DNA of 64,000 nucleotides, taken from contig OZ242267.1 of NCBI GenBank assembly GCA_965207335.1, positions 62,001 through 126,000 of the forward strand, written 5' to 3'. Origin of the DNA: G965207335 sp965207335. Its GTDB lineage: Bacteria; Pseudomonadota; Gammaproteobacteria; PS1; Pseudothioglobaceae. The notes below the pieces were generated by a model. That model had not been told where the DNA came from and searched no databases. It was given only the letters and a program-made list of their open reading frames with translations. Below, piece by piece: positions 38,401-43,700 of the stretch (positions within the stretch are counted from its first letter, which is position 1; each line of letters begins with the position of its first letter). The position numbers were made by a program, and so were the translations under genes.

Positions 38401-40611
38401 GATACCCTAATTATTGCCTATGGTGGTATAGAACTTGCAACTAGGACTATTATTACTCATAGTATTCAAGCTGATATAAATAACTCAACTATAACAGGCA
38501 ATGCTAGTACTAATATTAGTGCAGATGTTTCAATTACCTTTACTGTTATTTTAAAAGATAGTTTTGGCAATAACATTACCGTAATAGCTAGTAGTTTTAC
38601 TTTATCTGGTATTACCAACAGTGGCACTATTACGACTGCAAACACTAATAATAATATAGCAACTCTAACCTTTACTCCGCAATTAGTTGGCACTGATACT
38701 CTAACTATTGCCTATGATGGTGTACTACTTGCAACTAGAGTTATTATTACAAATAGTGGTAGGGTCAATAAAGATAACTCAACTATAACAGGTAATGCTA
38801 GTACTAATATTAATACAAGTAACTCAATTATCTTTACTGCTATTTTAAAAGATAGGTTTGGCAATAATATTCCTGCAATAGCTAGCAGTTTTACTTTATC
38901 TGGTATTACAAGCGGTGGCACTATTACGACTGCAAACACTAATAACAATATAGCAACTCTAACCTTTACCCCACAATTAGTTGGCACTGACACCTTGACT
39001 ATTACCTATGATGGTGTGTTACTTGCAACTAGGACTATTATTATTCATAGTGTTAAAGCTGATATAAATAACTCAAGTGTATCAGGTAACACTACTACTA
39101 ATATTAGTGCAGATGTTTCAATTACCTTTACTGTTATTTTAAAAGATAGGTTTGGCAATAATATTACTGCAATAGCTAGTAGTTTTACCTTTACAGGTAT
39201 TATAAACGGTGGCACTATTACGACTGCAAACACTAATAACAATATAGCAACTCTAACCTTTACCCCGCAATTAATTGGCACTGATACCTTGACTATTACC
39301 TATAATAATGTAGTGCTTGCAACTAGGACGGTTATTACTTCTTTTGGTAGGACTAATAAAGATAATTCAACTATAACAGACAACGCTAGTACTAATATTA
39401 ATACAAGTAACTCAATTACATTTACTGTTATTTTAAAAGACAGATTTGGCAATAATATTCCTGCAATAGCTAGTAGTTTTACTTTATCTGGTATTACAAA
39501 TGGTGGTACTATTACAGTTACAGGTGTAAGTAATAATCTAGCAACCCTAACCTTTATTCCGCAGTTAGTTGGCACTGATACTTTAATTATTGCCTATGAT
39601 GATGTAATGCTTGCAACTAGGACGGTTATTACTCATAGTATTCAAGCTGATATAAATAACTCAACTATAACAGGTAATGCTACTACTAATATTATTGCAG
39701 ACAACTCAATTATCTTTACTGTTATTTTAAAAGACAGATTTGGCAATAATATCACTGCAATAGCTAGTAGTTTTACTTTTACAGGTATTACAAGAGGAGG
39801 CACTATTACAGTTACAGATATAAATAGCAATATAGCAACTCTAACCTTTACTCAACAATTAGCTGGCACTGATACCCTAACTATTGCCTATGATGATGTA
39901 GTGCTTGCAACTAGAACAATTATCGTACAAGCATCAGTATTAGATAATATCTTATTAACTGTTATGCCTACAGCCATTATAGAAGCTAGCACAGTAAGTA
40001 TTACTCTGGTAGCAACTCTAAGAGATAGCTTTAATAATATTAGAATTACTGATACCAGCACTACTACATTTAAAACCTCAAGTGCTACCATACTTGCCTT
40101 TAATACTAACGGACTGGCATTTACTACAATAAATGCCATAAATGGTATAGCAACTCTAACCTTTACTGTAAGCAATACTAGTATTGGTGTAGCAACTATT
40201 ACTGCATATGTTGCTGGAATTGGAGCAACTACTACTATTACTGTTGAGCCTAATTTTAATTTAGACATCGACGAAGATGGTTATTTAACTACAATAGACA
40301 GTAAACTAATTTTATTATTTATTACCTCAAAAAATAGCTCTAATACTTTCTTAAATACTAGTGTTAAAATTGGCGGCATAGAAGGATTAAACAATAACAG
40401 AATAAATAGTATTTATGAATATTTAGCTAAATTTAGAAATTCTTTAGATATTGATGGTAAAGACAGTTTAACGATAATAGATAGTAATTTAATATTATTA
40501 TTTATTACCTCAAATAATAATATACAAATATTCTTAAACACAACTCAAGGACTTGGATTATCAGAATCAGAGATAACAGATATTTATAATACTCTTGGTA
40601 GTTACAAATAA
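17419..40611 (+). CDS. Giant secreted metzincin protease-adhesin, 7,730 residues
   Basis: A single uninterrupted frame. Residues 1-32 are a signal peptide (cleavage near SYA-TE). A metzincin domain (about 195-415) has the zinc motif HEVGHNLGSAHD with H344, E345, H348 and H354 and the Met-turn IMSYD at 380-384, as in reprolysin-like proteases. Next are a fibronectin-III-like domain (about 434-520), an InlB-B-like repeat (523-599), LVIVD-type repeats (624-904, motif VVGNIAYLADGDGGLKIID) and a second InlB-B-like unit (911-985). Then come about 36 Ig-like units of about 98 residues (motif AIASSFTLSGITNGGT, counted by eye). They are broken by five C-type-lectin-like domains at 22290-22820, 25318-25830, 28890-29395, 31855-32310 and 35945-36400. 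The C-terminus has two dockerin-like loops (DIDEDGYLTTID). It is likely an exported surface protein that binds glycans or cells and cleaves proteins; the targets are unknown. No autotransporter or RTX secretion signal is seen. Confidence 0.88.
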   Translation: MNYKILSFKLLHKKILLLVCLSFMLCNTSSYATEFELFQVITPTINTSATIQSKTSNTNELGTPINTSSQLKQAVVGDVLTFYASNTQYSITINRRKQHDNGDVSLIGSINNNHDVIITRGENGSFAIIYTDDGIYKIQQNAFGERLITPDDISKTIIKNIDEGGIVPKKLTSKSKAKTVASISTTASTNLNTTDATAIINIMVFWGPELEVDLGANGVQTQLNYFITYTNQAFISSKIKIELNLVYSKKLNHANNISNSDTLAAMRANDGVFDVATLRDTYNADLVGFIRDYETEHGSCGIAYLLGSNGIMSNGNKNNAYFVASVGRGGFLNLVSCPDLTFAHEVGHNLGSAHDHSNSSGVTPIFNYSFGHDSSNFATIMSYDSNHVQRFSNPNINCFASQPCGVDGGTFAADNARGFNNIRFDTSSFYIESPSIGLTVENLGEIIVDWNNLLNISYYQLYRSMSLNDGYNLIYSGENTTYTDTSVRPNTIYYYRIESCVTSNSNICSDFPTTASATSLNDTYKLSLIVKNGTVTYNSTDIDDCGANCLQSYAKSSVTITAVADNNYTFYNWSGNCEGNSNPLTVTFDTNKTCQANFVSPILVDYLNNQSIDKQLVFNNNLYNFYGVRDVKIIGDNAYLASLNSNLRIIDITTPTMISTISNYINGSFGSYAVEVQNNIAYMADVALRFNLINVTTPTTPIVESSIGYNTIRNIEIIGNTAFLSHNSNGLSIIDVYDAQNPFFLSKYNVFSYAANAYDTAVVGNIAYMAYGVNGLVIIDVSNLNVPTFISRYDTSDARGIKVVGNIAYLADGDGGLKIIDITTPSSPSLLATYDTSNFAHDVEVVGNIVYLADGGGGLKIINVSSPSTPSFIGSRSYGNALDVEVVGNTVFLADYNNGLQIVNLQIIDRYQLSVNAVINLGNIIANGIDCGTDCDEYYDNNAVITLTANANNGFVFNSWSGDCQGTSNPLSLLMNSNKFCSANFALDANNDNIADTINTSADTSVSFVVNLDEGLFGSNITPLASSFTLSGITNGGTFTVTAIGSNNNLATLTFTPQFTGTDNLTIVYDGIMLASRIVITSSGMVSQATSSVLPSNIVNTNVESIVSFLVVLKDSFGNNITAIASSFTLSGITNGGTITTASTNNNIATLTFTPQSAGADTLTITYGGVLLATRTVITHSIQADINNSTITGDATTNINADVSITFIAILKDSFSNNITAIASSFTLVGITNGGTFVVTGVNSNTATLTFTPQSIGTDTLTIAYGGVLLATRTVITNSTQADINNSTVLGSATTIITNTTTPVSFLVSLKDSFGNNVNAIVSSFTLAGITNGGTVTVIDTNNNLATLTFTPQSVGTDTLTITYGGVLLATITIITNSIQADANNSSVSGGATTIITNTTTPVSFLVSLYDVNNISITAIAGSFTLAGVTSGGTFTVTAIGSNNNLATLTFIPQFAGTDTLTIAYGGVLLATRTVVTYARPSFSLATNTISLNKNASNTIYYKLAISNITGADNITGSFSVSTTGNTIFTTNPAPVVSFSNTAIYTNKVLSSTPANANLYFTIIPDATGIGVINISLQDAFNITTTKSVTVTLTDAIDSPPIISQDISTFVNNTIINTNGVTNSYIYANDIAVFGGSLYFSITASPTNAGANFSDFITLQPAFSNTGQIVNNRLGAHLAIIDSQEERNLLATLSDGTFDSFLGMAAADITGFGVSGENATWTTVLGDFIAFDPAPNSANNEIIAPGRYDFIGAGSFADGPAGTCFRYSIGVGVSVFNDRPCNDRGSNGVDDGFFELPSGLPALYIANSMATLTQGSGQVGKIATLSGFDLDGDNIVWSGTSTSGGTITFSVTNTLASTSTVSVFYQVSSSFAGTNTSVIVSLIANNKTTNATININVVPGASANDSSFTLSSNSTTVGNNINATITILDFSNNPIAGNVTFTISNNGTASLSTTSQTGVYLLSVSNTISGTTTITIAVDGVTIGTQNINFNPDTALASTSIISGNVTNILIAGLSISFDVQLRDRFANNTSGSNITTVFSNGKTSYGSFTITNVNINTGSASITYNASKAGTDTMVISVNGTVIASRTITTFAGKVDKGNSTITGNATTNIIADNSITFTAILKDSFANNITAIASSFTLAGVTNSGTFTVTDTNNNLATLTFTPQLSGTDNLTIVYDGIMLASRIVITSSGMVSQAMSSVLPSNIVNTNVESIVSFLVVLKDSFGNNITAIASSFTLSGITNGGTITTANTNNNTATLTFTPQSVGIDTLTIIYGGVLLATRTVITNSIQADANNSSVLGSATTIITNTTTPVSFLVSLKDSFGNNVNAIASSFTLSGITNGGTITVTETNNNLATITFTPQSVGTDTLTITYGGVLLATITIITNNIQTDANNSSVSGNAIINTDTTTPVSFLVSLYDVNNVGISAIAGSFTLAGVTSGGTFTVTAIGSNNNLATLTFTPQLVGTDTLTIAYGGVLLATRTVVTYARPSFTLATNTISLNKNASNTIYYKLAISNITGADNITGSFSVSTTGNTIFTTNPAPVVSFSNTAIYTNKVLSSTATTANLYFTIIPDATGTGVINISLQYTFSNAITKSITVTLTDTIDSPPIISQDITTFVNDAIANTVGNRYAYANDVVVFAGSLYFSITASPTNAGAYFSDFRALQSEFSNVNQTVNNRLGAHLAIIDSQEERNLLATLSGGVFDAYLGMAAAHQSGFGSIYNNRYWTTVLGDFIAFDPRPTSANNEIIAPGRYNFIGEGHFADGPYRGCFRYSIGLGISVFNDRACNDRGGAVDDGFFELPSGLPALYIANSMATLTQGSGQVGKIATLSGFDLDGDNIVWSGTSTNGGTITFSVTNTLASTSTVSVFYQASSSFAGTTTVIISLIANNKTTNATININVAPSASANDSSFTLSSNNVSVGNNVNATITILGLIANNTATTLTIGNVTFTITNNGTASLSTTSQTGIYLLNVSNNVSGTTTITIAVDGATIGTQNINFNSGTALASTSIISGNVTNTLIAGLSISFDVQLRDRFANNTSGSSITAVFSNIPSYGSFTITNVNINTGSASITYNASKAGIDTMVISVNGTVIASRTITTFASKVDKGNSTITGNATTNISADNSITFTAILKDSFGNNVTAIASSFTFTGVTNSGTITVTNTNTNSNIATLTFTQQLAGTDTLTIAYDDVVLATRTIITNSGRVNKDNSTITGNATTNISADVSITFTVILKDSFGNNITVIASSFTLSGITNSGTITTANTNNNIATLTFTPQLVGTDTLTITYDGVLLATRTVITSFGRTNKDNSTITDNASTNINTSNSIIFTVILKDRFGNNIPAIASSFTLSGITSGGTITTANTNNNIATLTFTPQLVGTDTLTITYDGVLLATRMIITNNIQFDANNSSVSGNTTTNISADVSITFTVILKDRFGNNIPVIASSFTFTGVTSGGTITTANTNNNIATLTFTPQLVGTDTLTIAYDNIGLATRVIIINSGRVNKDNSTITGNATTNISADVSITFTVILKDSFGNNILAIASSFTFTGITNNGTITATNTNNIATLTFTPQLVGTDTLIIAYDNVVLATRTIITSNGIVNKDNSTITGNASTNIIAGNSITFTATLKDSFGNNITAIASSFTLSGITNGGTFTVTSVNSNIATLTFTPQSVGTDTLTITYDDVVLATRTVVTYARPSFTLATNTISLHKNASNTIRYQLAITDITDLDNVNNTFGISTTGNTIFTTNPAPVVSFATNAIVTTMILSSTPTTANLYFTIIPDTIGTGVINISLQDIFGNTTTKLVIVTVSEFDSEPVITNAFDSRLLNVRAFGGSIYANSAVGGNVSPPHTAGDNASHVADFIDVLSIASNTHFAIANSTEENTNINTGLTTNNWQGLVSDKVFTGSNSNADYPFNLLIENGFGSQTYAQVTADGVYAIYPGFYDLPTWIQAGGGEDQPGNRFSGNGRKLRLLGQFLFDEEGFGNRQASYEFPNGFTPTTTITANTIIQGSSQAGKIATLSGFDLDGDNIVWSGTSTSGGTITFSVTNTLASTSTVSVFYQASSSFAGTTTVIVSLTANNKTTNATINITIIPVASANDSSFTLSSNSTTVGNNINATITILDFSNNPIAGNVTFTISNNGTASLSTTSQTGVYLLSVSNTISGTTTITIAVDGVTIGTQNINFNPGTALASTSIISGNVTNTLIAGLSISFDVQLRDTFDNNTSGSIVVDFNNTPSNIIYGSFTITNVNINTGSASITYNASKAGTDTMVISVNGTVIASRTITTFAGKVDKGNSTITGNATTNIIADNSITFTAILKDSFANNITAIASSFTLAGVTNSGTFTVTDTNNNLATLTFTPQLSGTDNLTIVYDGIMLASRIVITSSGMVSQAMSSVLPSNIVNTNVESIVSFLVVLKDSFGNNITAIASSFTLSGITNGGTITTANTNNNTATLTFTPQSVGIDTLTIIYGGVLLATRTVITNSIQADANNSSVLGSATTIITNTTTPVSFLVSLKDSFGNNVNAIASSFTLAGVTNGGTITVTETNNNLATITFTPQSVGTDTLTITYGGVLLATITIITNNIQTDANNSSVSGNAIINTDTTTPVSFLVSLYDVNNVGISAIAGSFTLAGVTSGGTFTVTAIGSNNNLATLTFTPQLVGTDTLTIAYGGVLLATRTVVTYARPSFTLATNTISLNKNASNTIYYKLAISNITGADNITGSFSVSTTGNTIFTTNPAPVVSFSNTAIYTNKVLSSTATTANLYFTIIPDATGTGVINISLQYTFNTTTTKSVTVTVIETNSGPVITNAFDNRLFNVSVFGGSIYADSALGTNNNGSAASTFQGVINDLGGHFLILNSSQERTFIDGSIGFINSWYGIVTDKAISSNDSTAYPFNLLQVTDSATQIYAQVTADTVYSLYPGFYDREWSSTQPSNQFANGTIARLMSQFVLRQNNSDFGGRKANYEFPNGFTPTTTITANTIIQGSSQAGKIATLSGFDLDGDNVSWSGTSANGGTVTFSQASPNSATSTTDVMFQPSNDFAGDTSVVVSLTAGTEITSATINITIIPVASASDSSFTLSSNTATVGNNIAVTITIMGRNNDNSLTSAAGNVTFTINNNGTGSLTTTSQTGTYLLSVSNNTTGVANLDIAVDGAFIGTQNITFNPDTVLASTSIISGNVTNTLIAGLSISFDVQLRDRFANNTSGSSITAVFSNIPSYGSFTITNVNINTGSASITYNASKAGIDTMVISVNGTVIASRTITTFASKVDKGNSTITGNATTNINTSNSITFTAILKDRFGNNITAIASSFTFTGITSGGTFTVTDINSNIATLTFTQQLAGTDTLTIAYDDVVLATRTVIASSVQADKDNSSVSGSTATININTSNLITFTVILKDSLGNNITAIASSFTFTGITTNGTITVTDVNSNIAILTFTPQLVGTDTLIIIYGGVLLATRTIITHSIQVDINNSTITGNATTNISADVSITFTAILKDSFGNNVTAIASSFTFTGVTNSGTITVTNTNTNSNIATLTFTQQLAGTDTLTIAYDDVVLATRTIITNSGRVNKDNSTITGNATTNISADVSITFTVILKDSFGNNITVIASSFTLSGITNSGTITTANTNNNIATLTFTPQLVGTDTLTITYDGVLLATRTVITSFGRTNKDNSTITDNASTNINTSNSIIFTVILKDRFGNNIPAIASSFTLSGITSGGTITTANTNNNIATLTFTPQLVGTDTLTITYDGVLLATRMIITNNIQFDANNSSVSGNTTTNISADVSITFTVILKDRFGNNIPAIASSFTFTGVTSGGTITTANTNNNIATLTFTPQLVGTDTLTIAYDNIGLATRVIIINSGRVNKDNSTITGNATTNISADVSITFTVILKDSFGNNILAIASSFTFTGITNNGTITATNTNNIATLTFTPQLVGTDTLIIAYDNVVLATRTIITSNGIVNKDNSTITGNASTNIIAGNSITFTATLKDSFGNNITAIASSFTLSGITNNGTFTVTNTNNNIATLTFTPQSTGTDTLTITYGDIVLATRAVVTSVKPSFTLATNIISLHKNASNTIRYQLAITDITDLDNVNNTFGISTTGNTIFTTNPAPVVSFATNAIVTTMILSSTPTTANLYFTIIPDTIGTGFINISLQDIFGNTTTKLVIVTVSEFDSEPVITNAFDSRLQSVAIYGGHLYAHSNIAGNGDSNAVYKQINTELNGYFANINSIEEENVLNSLMGSGWEGLVSDANVNNGAYPINLVLQDNIGDTPHSVVASAGNYTIYPGFYDFQNWSTGSPNTNHPASEYANGFLLRKIQRFLFSEDVTFQERDSRHEFPNGFAPTTTITANLTQGNSQASKIATLSGFDLDGDNLIWSAIDISGNSTITFSTTNILTPTSTVSVFHQVSPSFAGTTTVIVSLTANNKTTNATINITIIPVASANDSSFTLSSNSTTVSNSVGATITILDFSNNPIAGNVTFTISNNGTASLSTTSQTGVYLLSVSNTISGTTTITIAVDGATIGTQNINFNPGTALASTSIISGNVTNTLIAGLSISFDVQLRDTFDNNTSGSIVVDFNNTPSNIIYGSFTITNVNINTGSASITYNASKAGTDTMVISVNGTIIASRTITTFAGKVDKDNSTITGNATTNISADNSITFTVILKDRFGNNITAIASSFTFTGVTNNGTFTVTNTNNNIATLTFTPQLVGTDNLTIAYDGVLLATRTIITSNGRVNKDNSTITGNATTNIIADNSIIFTATLKDSFGNNITAIASSFTFTGITNGGTITVTDTNNNIATLTFTPQSTGTDTLTITYDDVLLATRTVITHSIQADINNSTITGNAITNINTSNSITFTAILKDSFGNNITAIASSFTFTGITSGGTITVTDTNNNLATLTFTPQSAGTDTLTIAYGGIELATRTIITHSIQVDINNSTITDNASTNINTSNSITFTAILKDSFDNNITAIASSFTFTGITSGGTITVTDVNSNIAILTFTPQLVGTDTLIIAYGGIELATRTIITHSIQADINNSTITGNASTNISADVSITFTVILKDSFGNNITVIASSFTLSGITNSGTITTANTNNNIATLTFTPQLVGTDTLTIAYDGVLLATRVIITNSGRVNKDNSTITGNASTNINTSNSIIFTAILKDRFGNNIPAIASSFTLSGITSGGTITTANTNNNIATLTFTPQLVGTDTLTITYDGVLLATRTIIIHSVKADINNSSVSGNTTTNISADVSITFTVILKDRFGNNITAIASSFTFTGIINGGTITTANTNNNIATLTFTPQLIGTDTLTITYNNVVLATRTVITSFGRTNKDNSTITDNASTNINTSNSITFTVILKDRFGNNIPAIASSFTLSGITNGGTITVTGVSNNLATLTFIPQLVGTDTLIIAYDDVMLATRTVITHSIQADINNSTITGNATTNIIADNSIIFTVILKDRFGNNITAIASSFTFTGITRGGTITVTDINSNIATLTFTQQLAGTDTLTIAYDDVVLATRTIIVQASVLDNILLTVMPTAIIEASTVSITLVATLRDSFNNIRITDTSTTTFKTSSATILAFNTNGLAFTTINAINGIATLTFTVSNTSIGVATITAYVAGIGATTTITVEPNFNLDIDEDGYLTTIDSKLILLFITSKNSSNTFLNTSVKIGGIEGLNNNRINSIYEYLAKFRNSLDIDGKDSLTIIDSNLILLFITSNNNIQIFLNTTQGLGLSESEITDIYNTLGSYK
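23561..25189 (+). repeat. Internal duplication D1, copy 1
   Basis: 1,629 bp that match 30134-31762 almost base for base with a constant offset of 6,573 and no net indel. It contains four Ig-like units and the linker before a lectin-like domain. One clear difference is TTATCTGGTATT at 24428 against TTAGCAGGCGTT in the other copy. The two copies then lead into different lectin-like domains. Confidence 0.85.
26810..28349 (+). repeat. Internal duplication D2, copy 1
   Basis: About 1,540 bp nearly identical to 33875-35414 (constant offset 7,065). It spans most of six consecutive Ig-like units. One difference is ATTCCTGTAATAGC near 27724 against ATTCCTGCAATAGC in copy 2. Confidence 0.85.
30134..31762 (+). 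repeat. Internal duplication D1, copy 2
   Basis: The partner of 23561-25189. The flanks differ: the preceding segment reads DTFDNNTSGS here rather than DRFANNTSGS, and the following lectin-like domain is of another type. Confidence 0.85.
31757..33077 (+). repeat. Inter-gene duplication D3, copy 1
   Basis: About 1.32 kb shared almost exactly with 47332-48652 in the next gene (offset 15,575). It covers a complete lectin-like domain, the following cadherin/Ig-like unit and the LASTSIISGNVTN unit. Confidence 0.85.
33875..35414 (+). repeat. Internal duplication D2, copy 2
   Basis: The partner of 26810-28349. Similarity resumes after a short divergent stretch and continues into the linker before the lectin-like domain at 35945. 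Confidence 0.85.
39909..40611 (+). repeat. Shared C-terminal block D4, copy 1
   Basis: The block from ACTAGAACAATTATCGTAC to the stop codon recurs at 48749-49451 (offset 8,840). It encodes an invasin-like Ig unit (VLDNILLTVMPTAI) and the dockerin-like tail. The tail part alone also ends the next four complete genes. Confidence 0.85.
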
Positions 40612-40775
40612 TTTTTTAAAATAATCTTTGCTTGTTTTTTGCTATAATTATTATCTATACCACAAAGACACTATGTAATTCTTATATATTAACAATAAAT
40701 CAGTCTTACTTATTGTTACATACTATAAACCTTATAAAGTAAAATAACAAGAAATATTTTTATTTTTTGTTTAAT
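40612..40775 (+). promoter_or_regulatory. 164-bp family spacer 1 with extended -10 promoter
   Basis: Contains the extended -10 box TGCTATAAT at 40640-40648 without a good -35. An inverted repeat AACAATAA/TTATTGTT lies at 40691-40717 (form A). It ends at the ATG of the next gene with no obvious Shine-Dalgarno. It may serve both as 3' end of the upstream gene and promoter of the downstream one. Confidence 0.6.
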
Positions 40776-43700
40776 ATGAAAAAATACATAAAACTATTAA
40801 TATTAGTTATTACACCATACATAGTTTTTGTTGCAAACATTAATGCAGAAACTCAAACAGGTAGTCCAGAATGGGCACAACAAGCCTACATAAAAGCCAG
40901 TAATACAGGCGGTGGCGATAATTTTGGAGAAAGTGTTGCATTAAGTAGTGATGGTAATACCTTGGCAGTAAGTACTATTGCTGAGGATAGTAATGCCACA
41001 GGTATTAATGGTAATGAAAGTAATGATGACTCAAGTGCTAGCGGTGCTGTATATGTTTTTACTCGTAGTAGTACTACTAGTGGCATTTGGATACAAGAAG
41101 CCTATATAAAAGCCAGTAATACAGGTAATAATGATAGGTTTGGACAAAGTATTGCATTAAGTAGTGACGGTAATACCTTGGCAGTAGGTGCTTATTTTGA
41201 GGATAGTAATGCCACAGGTATTAATGGCAATGAAAGTAATGCTAGTGCAACTAATAGTGGTGCTGTATATGTTTTTACCCGTAGTAGTACCACTTGGACG
41301 CAAGAAGTCTATATAAAAGCTAGTAATACAGGTAGATTTGATCAGTTTGGATATAGTATTGCATTAAGTAGTGACGGTAATACCTTGGCAGTAGGTGCTA
41401 GTGGCGAGGATAGTAATGCCACAGGCACTTATAGTGGTGAAAGTGATAATAGTGCAAGCGATAGCGGTGCTGTGTATGTTTTTACTCGTAGTAGTGGCAT
41501 TTGGATGCAAGAAGCCTATATAAAAGCCAGTAATACAGGTGGTGGCGATGCTTTTGGGCGAAGTGTTGCATTAAGTAATGACGGTAATACCCTGGCAGTA
41601 AGTGCTTATTTTGAGGATAGTAATGCCACAGGTATTAATGGTGATGAAAGTAATGATGACTCAAGCGGTAGTGGTGCTGTATATGTCTTTACTCGTAGTA
41701 GTAGTGGCACTTGGATACAAGAAGCCTATATAAAAGCCAGTAATACAGGCAGTGATGATAATTTTGGATTTAGTATTGCATTAAGTAGTGACGGTAATAC
41801 CTTGGCAGTAGGTGCTAATACTGAGGATAGTAATGCCACAGGTATTAATGGTGAGGATAGTAATAATAGTGCAGGTGCTAGCGGTGCAGTGTATGTTTTT
41901 ATCCGTAGTGGCACTTGGATGCAACAGGCCTATATAAAAGCCAGTAATACAGGTAGCTTTGATCAGTTTGGATATAGTATTGCATTAAGTAGTGACGGTA
42001 ATACCTTGGCAGTAGGTGCTAATGGTGAGAGTAGTAATGCCACAGGTATTAATGGCGATGATAGTAATAATAACTTATTCAGTAGTGGTGCAGTGTATGT
42101 TTTTACCCGTAGTACCACTTGGATGCAACAGGCCTATATAAAAGCTAGTAATACAGATACCTTTGATGTTTTTGGACAAAGTGTTGCATTAAGTGCTGAC
42201 AGTAATACCTTGGCAGTAGGTGCTTATTTTGAGGATAGTAATGCTACAGGTATTAATGGCGATGAAAGTAATAGTAGTAGCTCAAGTTCTAGCGGTGCTG
42301 TGTATGTTTTTTATTTTTACCCAACATATACTCTAAATATCATAAGAACAAGCAAGGGCAATATTAGCTCAGTAAATATTAATTGCGGTGCTGTAAACAC
42401 AGATTGCTCACAGAACGATATAAGTTTTAATAGTAGTATTACCCTAACAGCTGTGGCAACTACTAATTATGTTTTTTATAGTTGGGTTGGTGATTGTCAA
42501 GGCATAAGTAATCCATTAACTATTATTATAGACAGTAATAAGACTTGCTCTGCTAACTTTGTCCTTGATGCTAATAACGATGATATAGCTGATACTATCA
42601 ATACTAGTGCAGATACTAGTGTTAGCTTTGTAGTCAGCTTAGACGGTGGATTATTTGCCAGTAACATTACTCCATTGGCTAGTAGTTTTACTTTATCTGG
42701 TATTACAAATGGTGGTACTATTACAGTTACAGGTGTAAGTAATAATCTAGCAACCCTAACATTTACCCCGCAACTTGTTGGCACTGATATCTTGATTATT
42801 GTTTATGACGAGATAATGCTTGCCAGTAGAATAGTTATAACCTCTATTGGTATGGTAAGTCAAGCTACATCAAGTGTATTACCTAGCAATACTATTAATA
42901 CTAACGCCAGTGTCACTGTTAGTTTTTTGGTTGTTTTAAAAGATAGTTTTGGCAATAATATTACTGCAATAGCTAGTAGTTTTACTTTATCTGGTATTAC
43001 AAACGGTGGCACTTTTACAGTTACAAGTGTAAATAGCAATATAGCAACTCTAACTTTTACCCCACAATCTGTCGGTACTGACACCTTAACTATTACCTAT
43101 GATGATGTAGTGCTTGCAACTAGAGCAGTAGTTACTCGTGTTAAACCAAGTTTTACCTTAGCTACTAATACTATTAGTTTCAATAAAAATGCCTCTAATA
43201 CTATTTACTATCAATTAGCAATTACTGGTATTACAGACCTAGATAATGTTAATAATACATTTACCATTAATACTAGTGGTAATACTATATTTACCACAAA
43301 CCCCGCACCTGTTGTATCTTTTGCAACTAATACTATTGCTACTACAATGATATTAAGTAGTACCCCAGCTACTGCTAATCTTTACTTTACTATAATCCCA
43401 GATGCCACAGGCACAGGGGTTATTGATATTAGTTTACAAGACACATTTGGTAATACTACAACACAATCAGTAACAGTTACTGTAACAGATGTTGATAAAG
43501 CACCTATTATCTCACAAGATATTACTACTTATGTTAATGATGCTATTGCTAATGCTGTTAGTAATGGTTATGTCTATGCTAATGACATAGCAGTGTTTGG
43601 CGGTAGTTTATATTTTAGTATTACTGCATCGCCTGCTAATGCAGGGGCTAATTTCTCAGACTTTATAGCCTTACAACCTGCATTTAGTAATACAGGACAA

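Noticed and set aside
20460..39900. Regular ~290-bp periodic repeats, considered as a CRISPR or satellite array
   Set aside because: The repeats are translated in one frame as Ig-like units and lack the short repeat and unique spacer pattern.
40767..40775. TTG start nine bases before the ATG in the FG-GAP paralogs
   Set aside because: The ATG gives a standard signal peptide start (MKKYIKLL) and the TTG has no ribosome binding site.
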